Part shown: one piece after another, positions 10,674 through 23,373 of the stretch
Layout: each line of letters opens with the position of its first letter
Numbering within the stretch: position 1 is the first letter of the stretch
DNA from: Bondarzewia mesenterica
Taxonomy: Eukaryota; Basidiomycota; Agaricomycetes; Russulales; Bondarzewiaceae
Assembly (NCBI GenBank): GCA_004802705.1
Contig: SGPL01000145.1
Coordinates: 784-62,097, forward strand
Reading direction: 5' to 3'
DNA: 61,314 nucleotides
Position numbers and translations under genes: made by a program
Notes under the pieces: generated by a model
Told to the model about the DNA's origin: nothing
Database searches by the model: none
Seen by the model: only the letters and a program-made list of their open reading frames with translations

Positions 10674-13600
10674 ATGCCTCCACCCTCTTCTCCGCTTGCA
10701 CTCCAGCCACCATCGCTGCATGAAGCTACCAAGAAATCGACTGTTGCATGGCAGAACGATCTTGAAGCTCTCTTCCACCATGCGAAGGATCGCTTTCCAG
10801 ACGTCGTATGGGACTTGCTTCCAGACGAGAACGAAGGAGGTCAGGGTGAAGAGGTCTGGGGGCACAAAGGTTTGCATCTATATGCCTTGATATTTGATCT
10901 TCCCATCTATCTCTCTGCGTAGACCTCTGTGGGTCCGAGAATTCGAGACCTGTTCTTAGAGGCTATGCGAGAGGATGCATCACGCGACGTTATTGGATGT
11001 CATGGTGTCAATGGCTGGTCTTGCCCCTGCCTTTGTTTTCACGCATACATCTGATCTTCTCAATCATCTATTCAATGTCTCACGTCGCTAAGTCTTATTC
11101 GTCCAGCTATTGTATACGCTCGTGCGCCCCCTACCTTCCAAGCAAGGTACTTCTCGTTTCGACCCGCCCCTATCTCATCTCCCGGAATGTATTCTCCAAC
11201 TGGGTATCCAGCGCAGTCTGCGTTGTCGCTCGCCGCCGACCTTCCAAGCGGATCTCGTTCACCTTCGCCCTTCCGCGCTGCATCGCCCGTTCCTTCCACA
11301 AGCCAGGGTGGCATTCTCCGCCTCCCGACTTCCATTAATCCTACTCTCTTCTCGAAAGAATTGGAATACCTCTACACCGGAAAGGGATTCGGCGAGGCCT
11401 TCGAGTTCCTCTTCGATTCGGCCGAACATCGTGAAGAAGGCGACGCGGAAGAAAACAGAATCGACAAACTTCGGAAGGATCTGGTCTTCATGTGGCGATC
11501 GCGCCTCTACTCAGATGTCCGCGTCACTATCGAAGGCAGTCCGTCTTCGAATCACGAAGGGACAGTCGCCGTCTTCTCAACGCATCGTTTCATACTAGTT
11601 TCTCGCTCGTCTTACTTCCACACCGCTCTCATTGCTTGGGGAAGCTCGCCAAAGTCTGGCGAGCCTCTGAACTTGACGCTGCCTTCTCCACCCTTCACTC
11701 CTCCTGCGCTTCACTTCATCCTTGGCTTCATCTATACAGGCACGCTCATTTTTTCCAACCGATCATATGATCTCGACACGGCTTTCCATATCATCCGGTG
11801 TGCGACATATCTCTCTCTTGACACGCTCTATGACGAGGTACAGGCACGCATCGTGCAAGAAATGATGCACGGACTATACCATGCTTTCCTCGACTTTGCC
11901 GAGTACGAGCGCGTCACGGGCGGCAAATGGGGCGTTGGCGGCTGTCACTGCAAACAGTGCGCGCGACGTGTTCCTCGTGTTCTGGATTTTTCGTTACTTG
12001 ATGATGTCAAGAACCCTCATATCGAGCGGGGCGCACGCCGCGCGCTGGTCGGCTTATTCGGCGAAGGCTGGTGCAATCCTGATTTTGCGCGACTGGAGAA
12101 GAAGACGCGCGAGTCGATCCTCAAGGGTGTCGCCAAGCGAACGACCCCGTTGAACATCTTTCCGTTGCTTTTTGCGGCTCAGGGCGCATTGAAGAGGCTC
12201 GAGTCGAATATTGATGTCTGGGCCGACACAGTTCGGGATATGATTATGGAGGCACGGAAGGTGATGGATCAGGTGCTGTGCATGGAAGCGGAAGAATGCT
12301 TCGAGCAGCCAGAGTGGTTAGAGTTGATGGAGCAAGATGCTGCGCGCTTTGACGATGGCGAGAAGGTGGAATGGACTATGGATGCGGTTCGACGCGGATT
12401 CTCTGATAAATGCGGTGGGACACTTTATCAGGTACGTTTTTTTTCATTCTTGTGCAAATCGCTGCTGCTCATCTTTCCCTTTCTCTTGTTAGGCCCTCGT
12501 CTCGTCCATTTTGCTACGGGCTCATGCCACGGAGCCTCAGGAGACTGTGCTGTCATCCACTTCCCATATACGCGTTCAGGTCGACCAGACGCGAGCAGAC
12601 TTGCTCCGTTGGTTGCGTCGACGATGGTTAGGAGTTCGACAAGAAGGCGGGTTCGACACGTTACAGCCTTGGGCTCTGAAAGAGATCTCCGACGGTATGC
12701 CTTACACATCTTTTTTTTCTCATGCCACTTTCTTAATGTCGAGCTTTCGCTTGCAGAGATTGAAGTCTCAGTGGAAGATCTCGTCACCCCGTCATCCGCA
12801 TCACCTGTACGAGGCTCACCCACGCGAACGGGACTTCGCCCCACTCTCGGCAAATTCGACGGAGACCAAGACACTGCCAGCATGCAATCGTTGCGAACCA
12901 GCGTTCTCAACCGCAACATGGCCAAACAGCACGTTACCTCGTCGCATCGCGACACAGTTCATTCATCTGCCAGCTCTATCAGATCCGTCGCTCGAAGCAC
13001 CCATTCTAATGCATCACGGGCGAGCACTGTTTCCGTGTCTATGCCTCGTCGCGTGGCTCCTTCACTGGGTCCACGACCAGATTCCAAACTCACGCCGTCA
13101 ACGAACTCTGTCTCTCGAGCTACGTCCCCTTCTGTTTCCACCACCACCACTGCGACTATTTCTGAGGAGGCTCCAGGAGAGCTATCTGACCCAATGCCGA
13201 GCGCGAGTGGACAGCGAACACCAGTCCGAAGTCAGCGTAAGGTGGTCGAATCTCTCGACAGGCCTAGGTCATCCGCGGCGTCTGTAAAGTCAGCTGCGGC
13301 GTCCTTCAAGTCGGCGACGCCATCCGTCAAGTCGACCGCACCTTCTGGTAGGTCGACCGCAACTTCGACTACAACGTCCGTCAAGTCCCCCGCACCGTCC
13401 GCCCGGTCCTCTGCCGCATCGTTCTCATCCGTTCGTTCTCGTGCGTCCACCATTCGTAAACCATCGTCAAGCACGGCTGCACCGTCTGTTCCTTCGATAC
13501 GCATGCCGCGCCCATCGTCCTCGGTATCTCATACCACCGCCACCGCTAGCGATGGCTCGACCTTTAAGAGCGCTAGGTCTGATTTGATGCCGGACGCCAC

Positions 13601-14603
13601 ATTACGCACCCGTAAACCCTCAGCTTCTTCTTCTGTTTCCGCAGCAAGTGCCCGCACATCCGTAGCGTCGACGAAACCACCAGTAAGACCTCGTCGGGCT
13701 TCCACAGCTTCCACGACTTCGACATTGAGCACGGCGGCAAAGGCGAAGAAGTCTTCCCCCCTCGATGTTCCGAAACGAAGCCCGATAGCCACCAAGGCGT
13801 CGTCTATAACGTCCGTCCGCTCGACGGCTTCGACCTCTCCGACTGCGGCCAAGAAATCTGCTGTCCGCAAAACCACCTCGGAGAGCCTGACGAAGTCAAC
13901 TGATTCGATCAAGCTCAAGATCCCTCCAATTCCCAAAGACTTGAGAGCAAAGAAGGCGAAGACGCCTGCGACAGTAGATGCAGCCAATCGCACGGAGGAG
14001 ACGGTAGGTTCGGCGTCTCCGGAGGCGACGACGAAGGTAGCCAAAGACGTGAAGCGGAGGGGTTCCTCGGATACCATCACCAAGTCTACCATAGCGGCAG
14101 AACTTCCGCGTCTCGCTCCTACGACCAACGACGACTCATCGTCTCGAGGCGCCACCTTGGAGATCGGCATTCCTTGCATCATATCATCAAAGCGTGCCCG
14201 TTTCCGCGCGTTCGCTCGGTATATTGGAGAGGTTGAAGGCGAGTCGGGTCCGTGGGTGGGAGTGGAGGTTCCTGTCGGCGACAGTTGGTCTTCGGATCAG
14301 CTCGAATCACGTCAGTGGAATGACGGGACGTGGGGCGGCATCCGGTACTTCGACCTTGGAAATGGGTTAGAGTGGGATTATAGCGATGAGCGCGGCGCAC
14401 GAAGGCGAAGGTTGGACCCTATAGGCAGCATGATCTTCAGCAAGGGCTTAAAAAGAGAGGGCGACCAGTTGAGCATTGACAGGGTCAAACGGTTTCGCGC
14501 TGCATCGCCTGCGGTATCTGATGTAACGATGGCGGAGTCGCGAGGACTGTTCGTGCGCCCTCAGCAGGTACTGTATGTCATCGATGCCGTGGGGGACCTC
14601 TAA
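10674..14603 (+). CDS. BTB/POZ domain protein with C-terminal CAP-Gly domain
   Basis: A protein of over 1200 residues. The first exon (MPPPSSPLAL...) ends at GHK and resumes near 11105 as IVYARAPPTFQARYFSF, the start of a BTB fold. The main BTB block has DVRVTIEG, STHRFILVSRSSYF and LGFIYTGTL. A conserved middle region with CHCKQC follows, then introns near 12431-12493 and 12693-12756. A long basic Ser/Thr/Pro linker has degenerate SVKSxAPS repeats (about 13270-13480). The end is a CAP-Gly domain: GPWVGVEV, then WNDGTWGGIRYF in place of the usual GKNDG...GVRYF. Such domains bind the C-termini of tubulin or EB proteins, so a microtubule-linked adaptor role, perhaps in cullin-3 targeting, is inferred. 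The first intron is unusually long (about 236 bases). Confidence 0.88.
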
Positions 14604-15443
14604 CGCTCCACCTATGGTGTCTCTTGTTACAACGTTTTTTTGTTTGCTACTTGTTGCTCGGTCACTTGTTTGGATTCTCCTCGTTTTTCTTTCTTCCGTC
14701 GTGGTCTCCTCACGGATATTATTCGTTTCCATCTGAATAGCATCACACTCGTTTACACCTAATTTCGGAATTGTAGACTGCCTTTTCGGTTTCCTCTACT
14801 CCATCGGATTTTCGATGCAAAGATGATCATGCCTGTTAAGGTTACATAGTACTTCGTCAAATCTGTATCCTATCTTTCTTACTCTCTCAACCGATTCGTT
14901 CTGATAGCAGACGTCCGTAATGACTTGTGGACAACACAAATGCGCCGCAATTGGTCTTCATCCGTCACTTAGAGTCTCAGCTATGCTCTTCTCGAGTCGC
15001 AGACCCAGCATACCCTCAACTTGCTGATTCTGAGTTGACCGAGGATTTTGACATTCGCTCGTCCACAGCCAATCCACAAGCGTACCTACTGGGATGATGG
15101 GCGGCGCATGGGTGCCTAGACGGCGTGGAGGTTGCTGTTGTAATTTTTGCATATCGTCGAGTGCTGGAGTGCTGAAAGCACAGTACTGGTTTTTTACTTG
15201 CGGATTTTTTTTCTTCCTTTCCTACGTTCGACCTCACTTTATGTTGATTCGCATCTTGTGTTTCGAACCAGCCATGAGATTTGGATCGCAGCCGGGTGTC
15301 TCCTAGAGCAGGAATATCAAGATCTGGACGGCACAGGACGTGCTTCAACTCAACAGGTGGAAGCTATTATCAGACACTTGCAGGGGTGTGTGGGAGCTTC
15401 AAAAGCATCAAGTGAGAAGCAAATTACGATTCCCGGAACGGGA
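14604..15443. other. Intergenic region left of the MITE-like element
   Basis: Starts with the T-rich 3' region of the BTB/CAP-Gly gene. Short open frames on both strands have no recognisable domain. Confidence 0.5.
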
Positions 15444-15478
15444 AGAGGCCCCGGGAAGCTCCTATATATGTTCCCCCG
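15444..15478 (+). repeat. Left terminal inverted repeat (35 bp)
   Basis: Exact reverse complement of 15790-15824. The repeat starts AGAGGCCCCGGG and ends GTTCCCCCG. Confidence 0.85.
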
Positions 15479-15540
15479 TCGCGACCCCCAATTTTGGGCC
15501 TCAAATATGCTATGGCGGGGAAGGGTAGTCACGAAGTCAC

Positions 15541-15560
15541 GTTTTGTCACGTTTTGTCAC
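15541..15560 (+). repeat. Tandem GTTTTGTCAC x2 inside the MITE
   Basis: Two exact 10-base copies in a row, preceded by further GTCAC words in the sequence just before them. Confidence 0.6.
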
Positions 15561-15789
15561 AGAAAAAAAAACGTCCTCATTCCGCCGCTTTCAACACTTT
15601 TTAACACCCATCGTGCCAAAACAAGCTCAGTCATGTGTGAAAAAAGGCAAGAAGGTGAAAATGAATCCATGACCAGCATTCACGCAAACCCAACCACCAG
15701 GAAAAATCGGACCACGGTCAGATGCATCTCAAATATGCTAAAAACCGGGAAGAAAATGGGCCTTTTTGGCCATAAAATATGCTATTTTC

Positions 15790-15824
15790 CGGGGGAACAT
15801 ATATAGGAGCTTCCCGGGGCCTCT
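15790..15824 (-). repeat. Right terminal inverted repeat (35 bp)
   Basis: Exact inverted copy of 15444-15478. An extra CCGGGAAGCTC word lies just outside it, near 15860, in the orientation of the left repeat. Confidence 0.85.
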
Positions 15825-16849
15825 CAAATCGCGGCATTCCGCGCGTGTAGCTGCGTGTAGTCCGGGAAGCTCGCAAGACTGCCGAATTTTGTCTTCGCTT
15901 GATTTCTGCCTTCGTAGAAATCAGCAGAGCTGATTCTCCACGTCTAATTGTTTATTCAGGAGAAGACATTGACCAGTGAGGTCGAAGGTTTAAACTTGCA
16001 CTTGTGTAGATGTTTCTCGAGGTTCTCCACGAGGTGATATAGTGAGTGTTCGCATTGCAATTCATGCCTTCTTTCACCACAACTCCGAGGTGCTTCCGGA
16101 TCCCCCATTGGTTCTGCGTATCTTTGAACCTCCGAGGTTTCTCAGTGAAACTAAGCTGATTGTCATTGCTCCCTGCATGAGTGTTTATGCAATGTGAGGC
16201 GGCAGGCAAAGACAATCTCGACTCCCGTGTGGCCTTTTCCTGCTCAATTCAGACTTGTAAGTTTTTGTGATCAGGTGAGTACGTCAAGTCCGAGTCGTTT
16301 CCGTGTGAAATATGAATCTTTGAACAAGCTCCTCATCGAATAGTCAGTGTCTACTTTTTGCATAGACGGCATTGGTGGGTATCAATTACCCACTATTTGA
16401 CTGGTATCCGAGAACTATGGAAGATTGGACATACAGTATGAGGTAGGCATCCGCGAATCAAGCCAACGCACGAGCCGCATACCTCCACCAGGGGGTTCAC
16501 GAAGCCCACGCCCAAGGGTTCTCACAATCCAAACTGTCGCCTATTAGGCCATTCAAGTCTTGTCATCCGCTTCCACCAAGCCCTGACCGCCAGTAATCTC
16601 TGTCTTACAAGAAAAACGGTGACCGCCACGGTGTTGAACACGGAGCAAACGTCTGTGCGCATGAGGATCGAAGGCCCTTCCTCTCTATCACTTCCGCAGA
16701 TGTGGTCTCGATGTCGGCAGTGTGCAGCCATTTCATGATGTAAGTAGTCATCGTTGTTGCGCCGCACAGATTCTGACTTGTTCTTGCGTTGCATAAATAG
16801 GATGTAGCGCACTGTACCGCAAGCCCTCAACTGTTCAGCGATTTCCAGT
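15825..16849. other. Intergenic region before the P450 gene
   Basis: About 1 kb with no supported gene; it contains the P450 promoter. The minus-strand open frame 16522-16971 overlaps the P450 start and has no domain. Confidence 0.5.
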
Positions 16850-19246
16850 ATGGGCCTCATTCTGTTCTTACTGAATGGGTTTTTCTTTGCCCTACTTCTT
16901 GTCACTCTGTTTGTCAGACATCGTGCCGTCAGGCGACGCTCACTGAAAGACCTCCAAGGCCCTGCAGCCACGTCGTTCTGGCTAGGTGTGTTTCGTCTGT
17001 GACCACTCGTTTCTACTCATGATGACCTCATCAGGCAACGAGAAGGATCTGCGGTATCAGAAGGAAGTCGGTGACCTTGACTTCCGCTGGGTTCGTCAAT
17101 ATGGCACCGCTTGGCGCGTTAATGGGACCCTTTGTGTGCGAGCTTTGAACGTCCTTGATGGCCTATACTTATCCACGATCATTCAACTAGGAGGATGTAT
17201 TGATGCTGGCAGATCCCAAGGCCATTCAACATATCTTGCATACTTCGGGCTACCATTATCCCAAGAGTGCTGATGCGCGACAGATCATCAGAATGATCAC
17301 CGGAACCAGCATCATATGGGTTGACGGTAAGCATATTCGCATTGACATCACGTCTTTAATTCTGACCACTATCCGCAGGAGAGGATCACCAACGGCATAG
17401 AAAGGTCATGAATCCGGCCTTCTCCGCTCCACAACTCAAAAGTTTCCTTCCCCTGTTTCACCGAATGGCCATGAAGGTTAGCGATCTTACCCTTCAAAAT
17501 TTTTTTTTGATCGGCTCTCATTTCTTTGAGGTCAGCTGATCTACAAGTGGAAGGAAGAGATCTTGAAGACCCCATCTGGCCAGCCTGTGATCAATGTTTC
17601 CAAGTGGCTTTCGCGCCTGACGTTGGATGTTATTGGTCAAGGTATTGTCGTGAACTTTCAATTTCGCAGCGATGGAATGATTAATTCAGCAATATGATCC
17701 CAGCGGGATTCGATTTTGAATTTGGAGCACTCGATCACGCGAATGGCGAGATGGACCATGCCAAGGACGATATTACCAAGTACTATGATGATCTTTTGTG
17801 CGTCTTTCATGCAAGTCGAAAAAACATAACTACCGACTGACATATACGCAGTATTGATTCGAGTTTGTATCCGTCTCCGCTCGATCTTTTCTTCAAGTCT
17901 TTCTGGAATCTAATTCCTGTGGAGATCCTGAATCTCGTGCGTTATCTCCCTTCCCGTGAATATCGTCGCTATCGTGAATATCTGGACTTCGCACGGGTGT
18001 TCTCGCGGGAGATCATTCACAAGAATGAAGCAACGGGAGATGGGAAAGATATCATCAGCGTTCTTATTCGCGCAAATGCTTCAGAAAATTTGAAAGTGAG
18101 GTTGACCGAAGGGGAGGTCATTGATCAGATATCGTGAGTTCCACTTGCAACGGCGACACCTTTTTTCTCGGCACCTGATTGGTTGTTAGGACGCTCATGC
18201 TCGCAGGCCACGATACCACTTCAACGACGCTGACCTGGCTGTTATGGGAGCTTGGCAAAGATACGGTCTACCAGAACAAGATCCGGGATGAAATAAAGGC
18301 AGCCCGTGCCCAGGCGATTACCCGTGGCGATGAAGATTTATCAATGTCAGACCTTGAAGGGATGACTTACATGCAGGCTGCAATTAAGGTTCGTGACCAC
18401 ATATGAAGCGTATGGATTCTGTTCGTAACCGAGTTTCGAAACGGTACAGGAATCCATGCGTCTGCACCCCATTGTATGGCAGATCGGCAGGATTGCAGGC
18501 AGAGACGATGTTATCCCCCTTGCTTTCCCTGTCACGGCGAAGTCGGGCAAGGTGATCTCCACTATCCCGGTTAGCAAAGGCCAGAATATCAAGATTTCTG
18601 TTTGCGCGTATAACAGGTGCGCGGAACCATATAGTGCACCTGTTAACATCTCAATCCTTACATGCCACTTGCACATCCCCGTTATCAAGGTTGCCGAGCG
18701 TTTGGGGTGAGGACGCCGTTAAATGGAATCCGATGCGGTTTGTAAATATGGAGAAGGGAAAGCAAACTTCCGTGGGCGTATACGCTAACCTGTGAGAGCG
18801 ACTACTATATTCGATTGACGTACCATGTACTGACTAGTTTCTTCATCAGGTTGAATTTCTGTGAGTCGAGAATAGATCGATATGTTCCGTCCTACTTCTT
18901 CTGACATCCATTTTCTAGCGGCCGGTCTCCGTGCCTGTATCGGGTAAGCTTCATTTGCCATTCGCAAAAAAAAATCTTGTCTGAATTCATGTATTCATCG
19001 CCAGATGGAGGTTCTCGTACGTATAGAGTACGAAAATCGAGGCTTAAGCCCGGACTGACCCGCATTTTTCACAGTGTGATTGAGATGCAAGCGGTTCTCG
19101 CGAACGTTTTGGAGAACTTCGAGTTTTCTCTTCCTCCGGATGCGGACAAGAGGCCGATCAAGAGGATGCCCACGTTAGTGATGGCTCCTATGGTGGAGGA
19201 TCATCACGGCTCCTGGATGGGTTTGAAGATCAAGAGCTTGGCGTGA
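16850..19246 (+). CDS. Cytochrome P450 monooxygenase, microsomal
   Basis: A membrane-anchored heme monooxygenase of unknown substrate. The ATG at 16850 opens an N-terminal hydrophobic helix (ILFLLNGFFFALLLVTLF) and a basic stop-transfer, then LQGPAATSFWLG. Other landmarks are HQRHRKVMNPAFSAPQL, the I-helix AGHDTTSTT, the ExxR motif in ESMRLHP, WGEDAVKWNPMRF, and the heme loop FSAGLRACIG followed by WRFSVIEMQ. The heme region is split over tiny exons at 18850-18860 (11 nt), 18919-18943 (25 nt) and 19005-19016 (12 nt), all with GT-AG borders and matching phases. At least twelve exons are needed. The sequence resembles large agaricomycete P450 families, but I cannot assign the CYP number. All catalytic motifs look intact. 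Confidence 0.92.
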
Positions 19247-19654
19247 CTGCGGAGAGCCCGCCTATATTTTGGATTTCCCTGGCATTGATACCCATTCCTA
19301 TCCTTTTCTCCTTAGCTGGTTTCCCATTAAATTGTAACGTCAATAAATATGTATCAATTCAGTGCCGGTAACCGCTTTCAGTCAGTCTCCAATGGCCATA
19401 TACATAGGTATGTATTCCTCGTCGAGCAGACTCGCACCCATTTAGCCCTACCCTTCGGTGTGCGGGCCTGACGGGCCGCCTACATCCGACCAAGCTGCTC
19501 ACGTAAAACGTGCGAGCTCTTTATTTCTACCGGCCGGTATGACTACGGCTGCCCTCGACGCTTTTTCGCTTTGTTCCGTAGATACACAATATCCTCTTGT
19601 TCCCAGTACACTGTCTGCCCAAAAAATAAACGAGCATATATCGTGAAATTCCAA
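19247..19654. other. Intergenic region, P450 to AMP deaminase
   Basis: About 400 bases between two plus-strand genes. It should hold the P450 3' end (AATAAATAT near 19340) and the AMP deaminase promoter. Nothing else is evident. Confidence 0.5.
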
Positions 19655-22600
19655 ATGGACCCTCCGAATGATGTGACTAGCCCCTCTCCAGCAGAGGAAG
19701 ACGCTACAGGACAGCAAGGCAGTTCAGAATTGGCTCAATCGTCGTCGTCTTCATCCGTCGACCTGTCTGGTATCCATTCACCAGGCATACACATTCCAGA
19801 ACCGCGCGATGGATTTTATGGGTACAGTGACGAGAAGAATTTACGACACGTACGTTGAGTTGTGCATCCCCCAGTTGACCAGAGACCATCCTATGCCTGA
19901 TGGCTATTTTGTGGGAGACCATCTCATCCAACATTCCAGATTGAAGAAAAGTATTGGGCGCACCGTCGACCTTCACAATCACAATCAGAGGCCGGGCGTC
20001 CTGTTGGACTCCAACCTACCTCTCCTATTATTGCACCGGACGCTCAATCAGAGGCGGCCTCTTCCGTCGTGGGTAGCCTCAGCATGGCAACCGCGCCTGT
20101 CATACTGGACAATGAAGTTCGTGCTGCGTCCCGCTCACCTCTTTTTGAAGAAGAGGAATTAGCGGTCGAGGCCATGCATCCTCTTGCGCGTACGTTTTAG
20201 CTACAATTCAATCAAAATGACCCCTTCTCCTAAAACATGTTGATTCTATCGACTCTCGTTAACAGCATTGGCCATGCCGTCTGACATGGCACCTGAGTAC
20301 GATCACATTTTTGATTCGCTCCGAAAGTGCCTCGAGCTGCGGGACAAATATATGACCGCATCTCTGCAACGCCTCGGCGACAACCCTCGAGACTATGACG
20401 GAGTCTTTACGGAAATTGACACTAATTTTGCCGACGTATCGAGTGTTCGTCCCGATGCTGACCTTACTCGACCATCCCCTCAATCTCATGAAGGTCATTT
20501 CAAGCCGTGGCGTATCTACCCGAAACCACCACCTCCGCATTGGCACTGGACTGCTAAGCAGATAGTTGTATCGAGTACAGCGAGTGGCACCGGCGATGAG
20601 CCTACGGAGGAATTCGATTTTGCAGCTTGCGAGATCCCTCAAGCTCATGATTGGAATTTCAGAATCGACGAAAAAGGGGTTTACCAAGTGTACGAGGATA
20701 TTCAAGGTACATGGTCAAAGTTTAGAATATGCGACTTAAAAAATCATCATTGATGTTAAACTTGTGATAGCGGAAGGCGAAAAGCCTGCCTTTCACATCC
20801 CCGACATACGAGAGTACTTCGTAGACCTTGAATTCGTCCTAGGTGTGATCTCAGACGGGCCATTGAAGAGCTTCGCCTTTCGCCGTCTACAGTACTTGTC
20901 TGGCAAATTTACCATGCACAATCTACTGAACGAGTTCCACGAGATGGCAGACATGAAAGTAAGCTCAATAAAGCCGTTCGTTGTTCGCATCGTCTGATGC
21001 GTTTCTTGATAGCAAATCCCTCATCGGTCGGTTCAGTTACTCTCAAACGTTTGTGTTACCGGATTGAACTGTATATGCAGTGACTTCTATAACGTCCGCA
21101 AAGTCGATACTCACGTGCATCACTCCAGCAGCATGAACCAAAAACACCTTCTCCGGTTCATCAAATCCAAAATGAAGCGTAGCCCGAACGTGAGCCCTTC
21201 TTCACGCGCTCGAGCCTGTTTACTGACATTACTTTGGTGTTTTGTCTAGGACGTCGTCATTTTCCGCGACGGCGCAGAGCTGACGTTAGCGCAGGTGTTC
21301 GAGTCCCTCAAGCTGACTGCATACGATCTGTCCATAGATACCCTGGACATGCACGCGCATCAAGGTTCCTTCCATCGCTTTGACAAATTCAATCTCAAAT
21401 ACAGCCCTATCGGAGAGTCACGTTTGCGAGAGATCTTCCTCAAAACGGACAATTATATACAGGGGAGATATCTTGCTGAATTGACGAAAGGTGCGAAAAT
21501 CGTGTTTCTGAAAAGTTCAGTTCCTCAAATTCGTACAGAGGTCATGACCGATCTCGAACAAAGTAAATATCAAGTACGTCTGAAACCTCCCATAGATTGG
21601 ATGTGTGTGGCTCAAATTCTCTGTATCTTGTTCCTCATAGAACTGCGAATGGAGAATTAGCATCTACGGCAGGAAAGAAGACGAATGGGACAAATTGGCC
21701 AAGTGGATCGTGGACAACAAGTTGTTCTCCCATAACGTACGCTGGCTCATCCAGATTCCTCGCCTGTACGACGTGTACAAGCAAAATGGCTCCGTCGACA
21801 CATTTGAAGACATCGTTCGCAGTAAGTAAATCCATTCGTCTGACTCTGAAATAGAACGCCTGGATCAGAGACGTCGATTATAGATGTCTTCAATCCCCTT
21901 TTCGAAGTCACGAGAGATCCTTCTACGCACCCGGAGCTTCATGTTTTCTTGCAGCGCGTCGTTGGATTCGACACAGTTGATGATGAATCAAAACCCGAGA
22001 GACGGTATCACAAGAAGTTTCCGTATCCCAGACTATGGAATTTCAGACAGTCACCACCGTACTCCTATTGGTGCGTCGTATTCAGGGTAAGCCTGCCTTT
22101 CGAAGTTATACTAATCTGTTGTAGGGTTTATTACATGTTCGCCAACATGACGAGTCTGAACAACTGGAGACGTACTCGTGGATTCAGTGCGTGCACACAT
22201 AATTCGTCTGATCATTACTTCGTTGACGTTCATATGTGTGACTATGTTAGATACATTTGTCTTCCGTCCGCACTCTGGCGAAGCAGGCGATACAGATCAT
22301 CTGACGTCTGCGTTCCTCACGTCTCACTCAATCTCCCATGGCATCCTACTCCGGAAGGTGCCCGCTCTTCAATATCTTTTCTACCTCAAACAGATTGGTA
22401 TCGCGATGAGCCCGCTCAGCAACAACGCACTCTTTTTGACATATGAACGCAACCCGTTGCCGGAATTCTTCAAAACGGGGCTGAACGTCAGCTTGAGCAC
22501 GGATGATCCGTTACAGTTTCACTTCACCAAGGTTTGACAATCGCGTTCGTCAAACCCTAACTTCGTGTGCTGATTGTATGGACGATAGGAACCTCTCCTG

Positions 22601-22963
22601 GAAGAATACAGCGTAGCAGCTCACGTGAGCACCCTTCCATGATTACCCAGAAATCTCTCTCACAACCCGTGCTCAGATTTTGAAATTGCCGCAAAGCTCG
22701 CTCTGCGAGCTGGCACGGAACTCCGTCATCCAGAGCGGGTTTGAGATGGAAGTCAAGCGTCATTGGCTGGGACATGAATGGTACCTCCCGGGCGACGCAG
22801 GCAACGAGATCAACAAGGTTAGCTCGTCATCGACTTCGATTATTTTGTCCAAATCTCATTCACGTTTGATCCATAGACAAACGTGCCGAACGAGCGTTTG
22901 AAGTTCAGGCATGAGACGTTGATGGAGGAGCTTGCTCTAATCGGCGCTTCAAGAGACAAGTAA
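19655..22963 (+). CDS. AMD1: AMP deaminase
   Basis: Converts AMP to IMP and ammonia in purine interconversion; cytosolic. A Ser/Asp-rich N-terminal region ([16 protein letters not shown]) precedes the conserved core. The metal-binding HxH is in [13 protein letters not shown], and [11 protein letters not shown] holds the C-terminal catalytic Asp residues. Other family blocks include [45 protein letters not shown] and [15 protein letters not shown]. The ORF is broken by roughly ten or more short introns with good GT-AG borders; one example joins ELTK to [12 protein letters not shown] around 21490-21525. The length and motif order match yeast Amd1, and no disabling change was seen. The start is the first ATG in frame with the N-terminal exon. 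Confidence 0.93.
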
Positions 22964-23373
22964 AACAAGAGAACGAACCTTGCATGTTTCCGGATACCCG
23001 CCAAGTCTTTCGGTATGCTTGCTCCGTGGCTTTAACAGCCAGCTGTTCACTGGCACGGTTGGACATCCCTTAAGCCTGTTGACATTGATCTCAGCCTTAT
23101 CGCACTTAAATTCAATAATACCCACCGAGATTTTCAATCACACTGAGTTAGTGCGCAGCGAATGGTCGTCTGATTTCACCGAAACAAGAGTACACACAGT
23201 ACAGCAACAAATCAAACATGTAACACGTACATGGACTGGGTAAAACACTTCAAGCTTCATCAAGCATCGATGTCATGTGCAGTAATCGTTGATTATGGGA
23301 TATTTAAGGAAAATGGTGAATGCGTCTGATTCACAGGAACCAAGAAATGGCAGAGGCAGGCGAGGGGTGCCGC
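22964..23373. other. Convergent intergenic region
   Basis: Between the stops of AMP deaminase (plus) and the DUF2235 gene (minus). No further signal seen. Confidence 0.5.

Larger units (their letters stand above)
15444..15824. mobile_element. MITE-like non-autonomous DNA element, 381 bp
   Basis: Bounded by perfect 35-bp terminal inverted repeats that begin AGAGGCCCCGGGAAGCTCCT and include TATATATGTTCCCCC. The interior has no meaningful ORF. It holds an internal 13-bp direct repeat CTCAAATATGCTA (15500-15512 and 15728-15740) and a 10-bp tandem repeat GTTTTGTCAC. No target-site duplication is obvious beside the outer ends, so the exact boundaries and the superfamily are open. Small size, perfect TIRs and lack of coding fit a miniature inverted-repeat transposable element. 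It sits in a gene-poor gap. Confidence 0.75.

Noticed and set aside
13529..14182. A 217-residue minus-strand open frame inside the BTB/CAP-Gly gene
   Set aside because: It is antisense to the Ser/Thr-rich linker, whose codon use leaves the opposite strand open; no domain or start context supports it.
16850..19246. P450 as a pseudogene, because the heme region is not found in one frame
   Set aside because: Small exons with correct splice borders restore FSAGLRACIG and WRFSVIEMQ in phase, so the gene looks intact.
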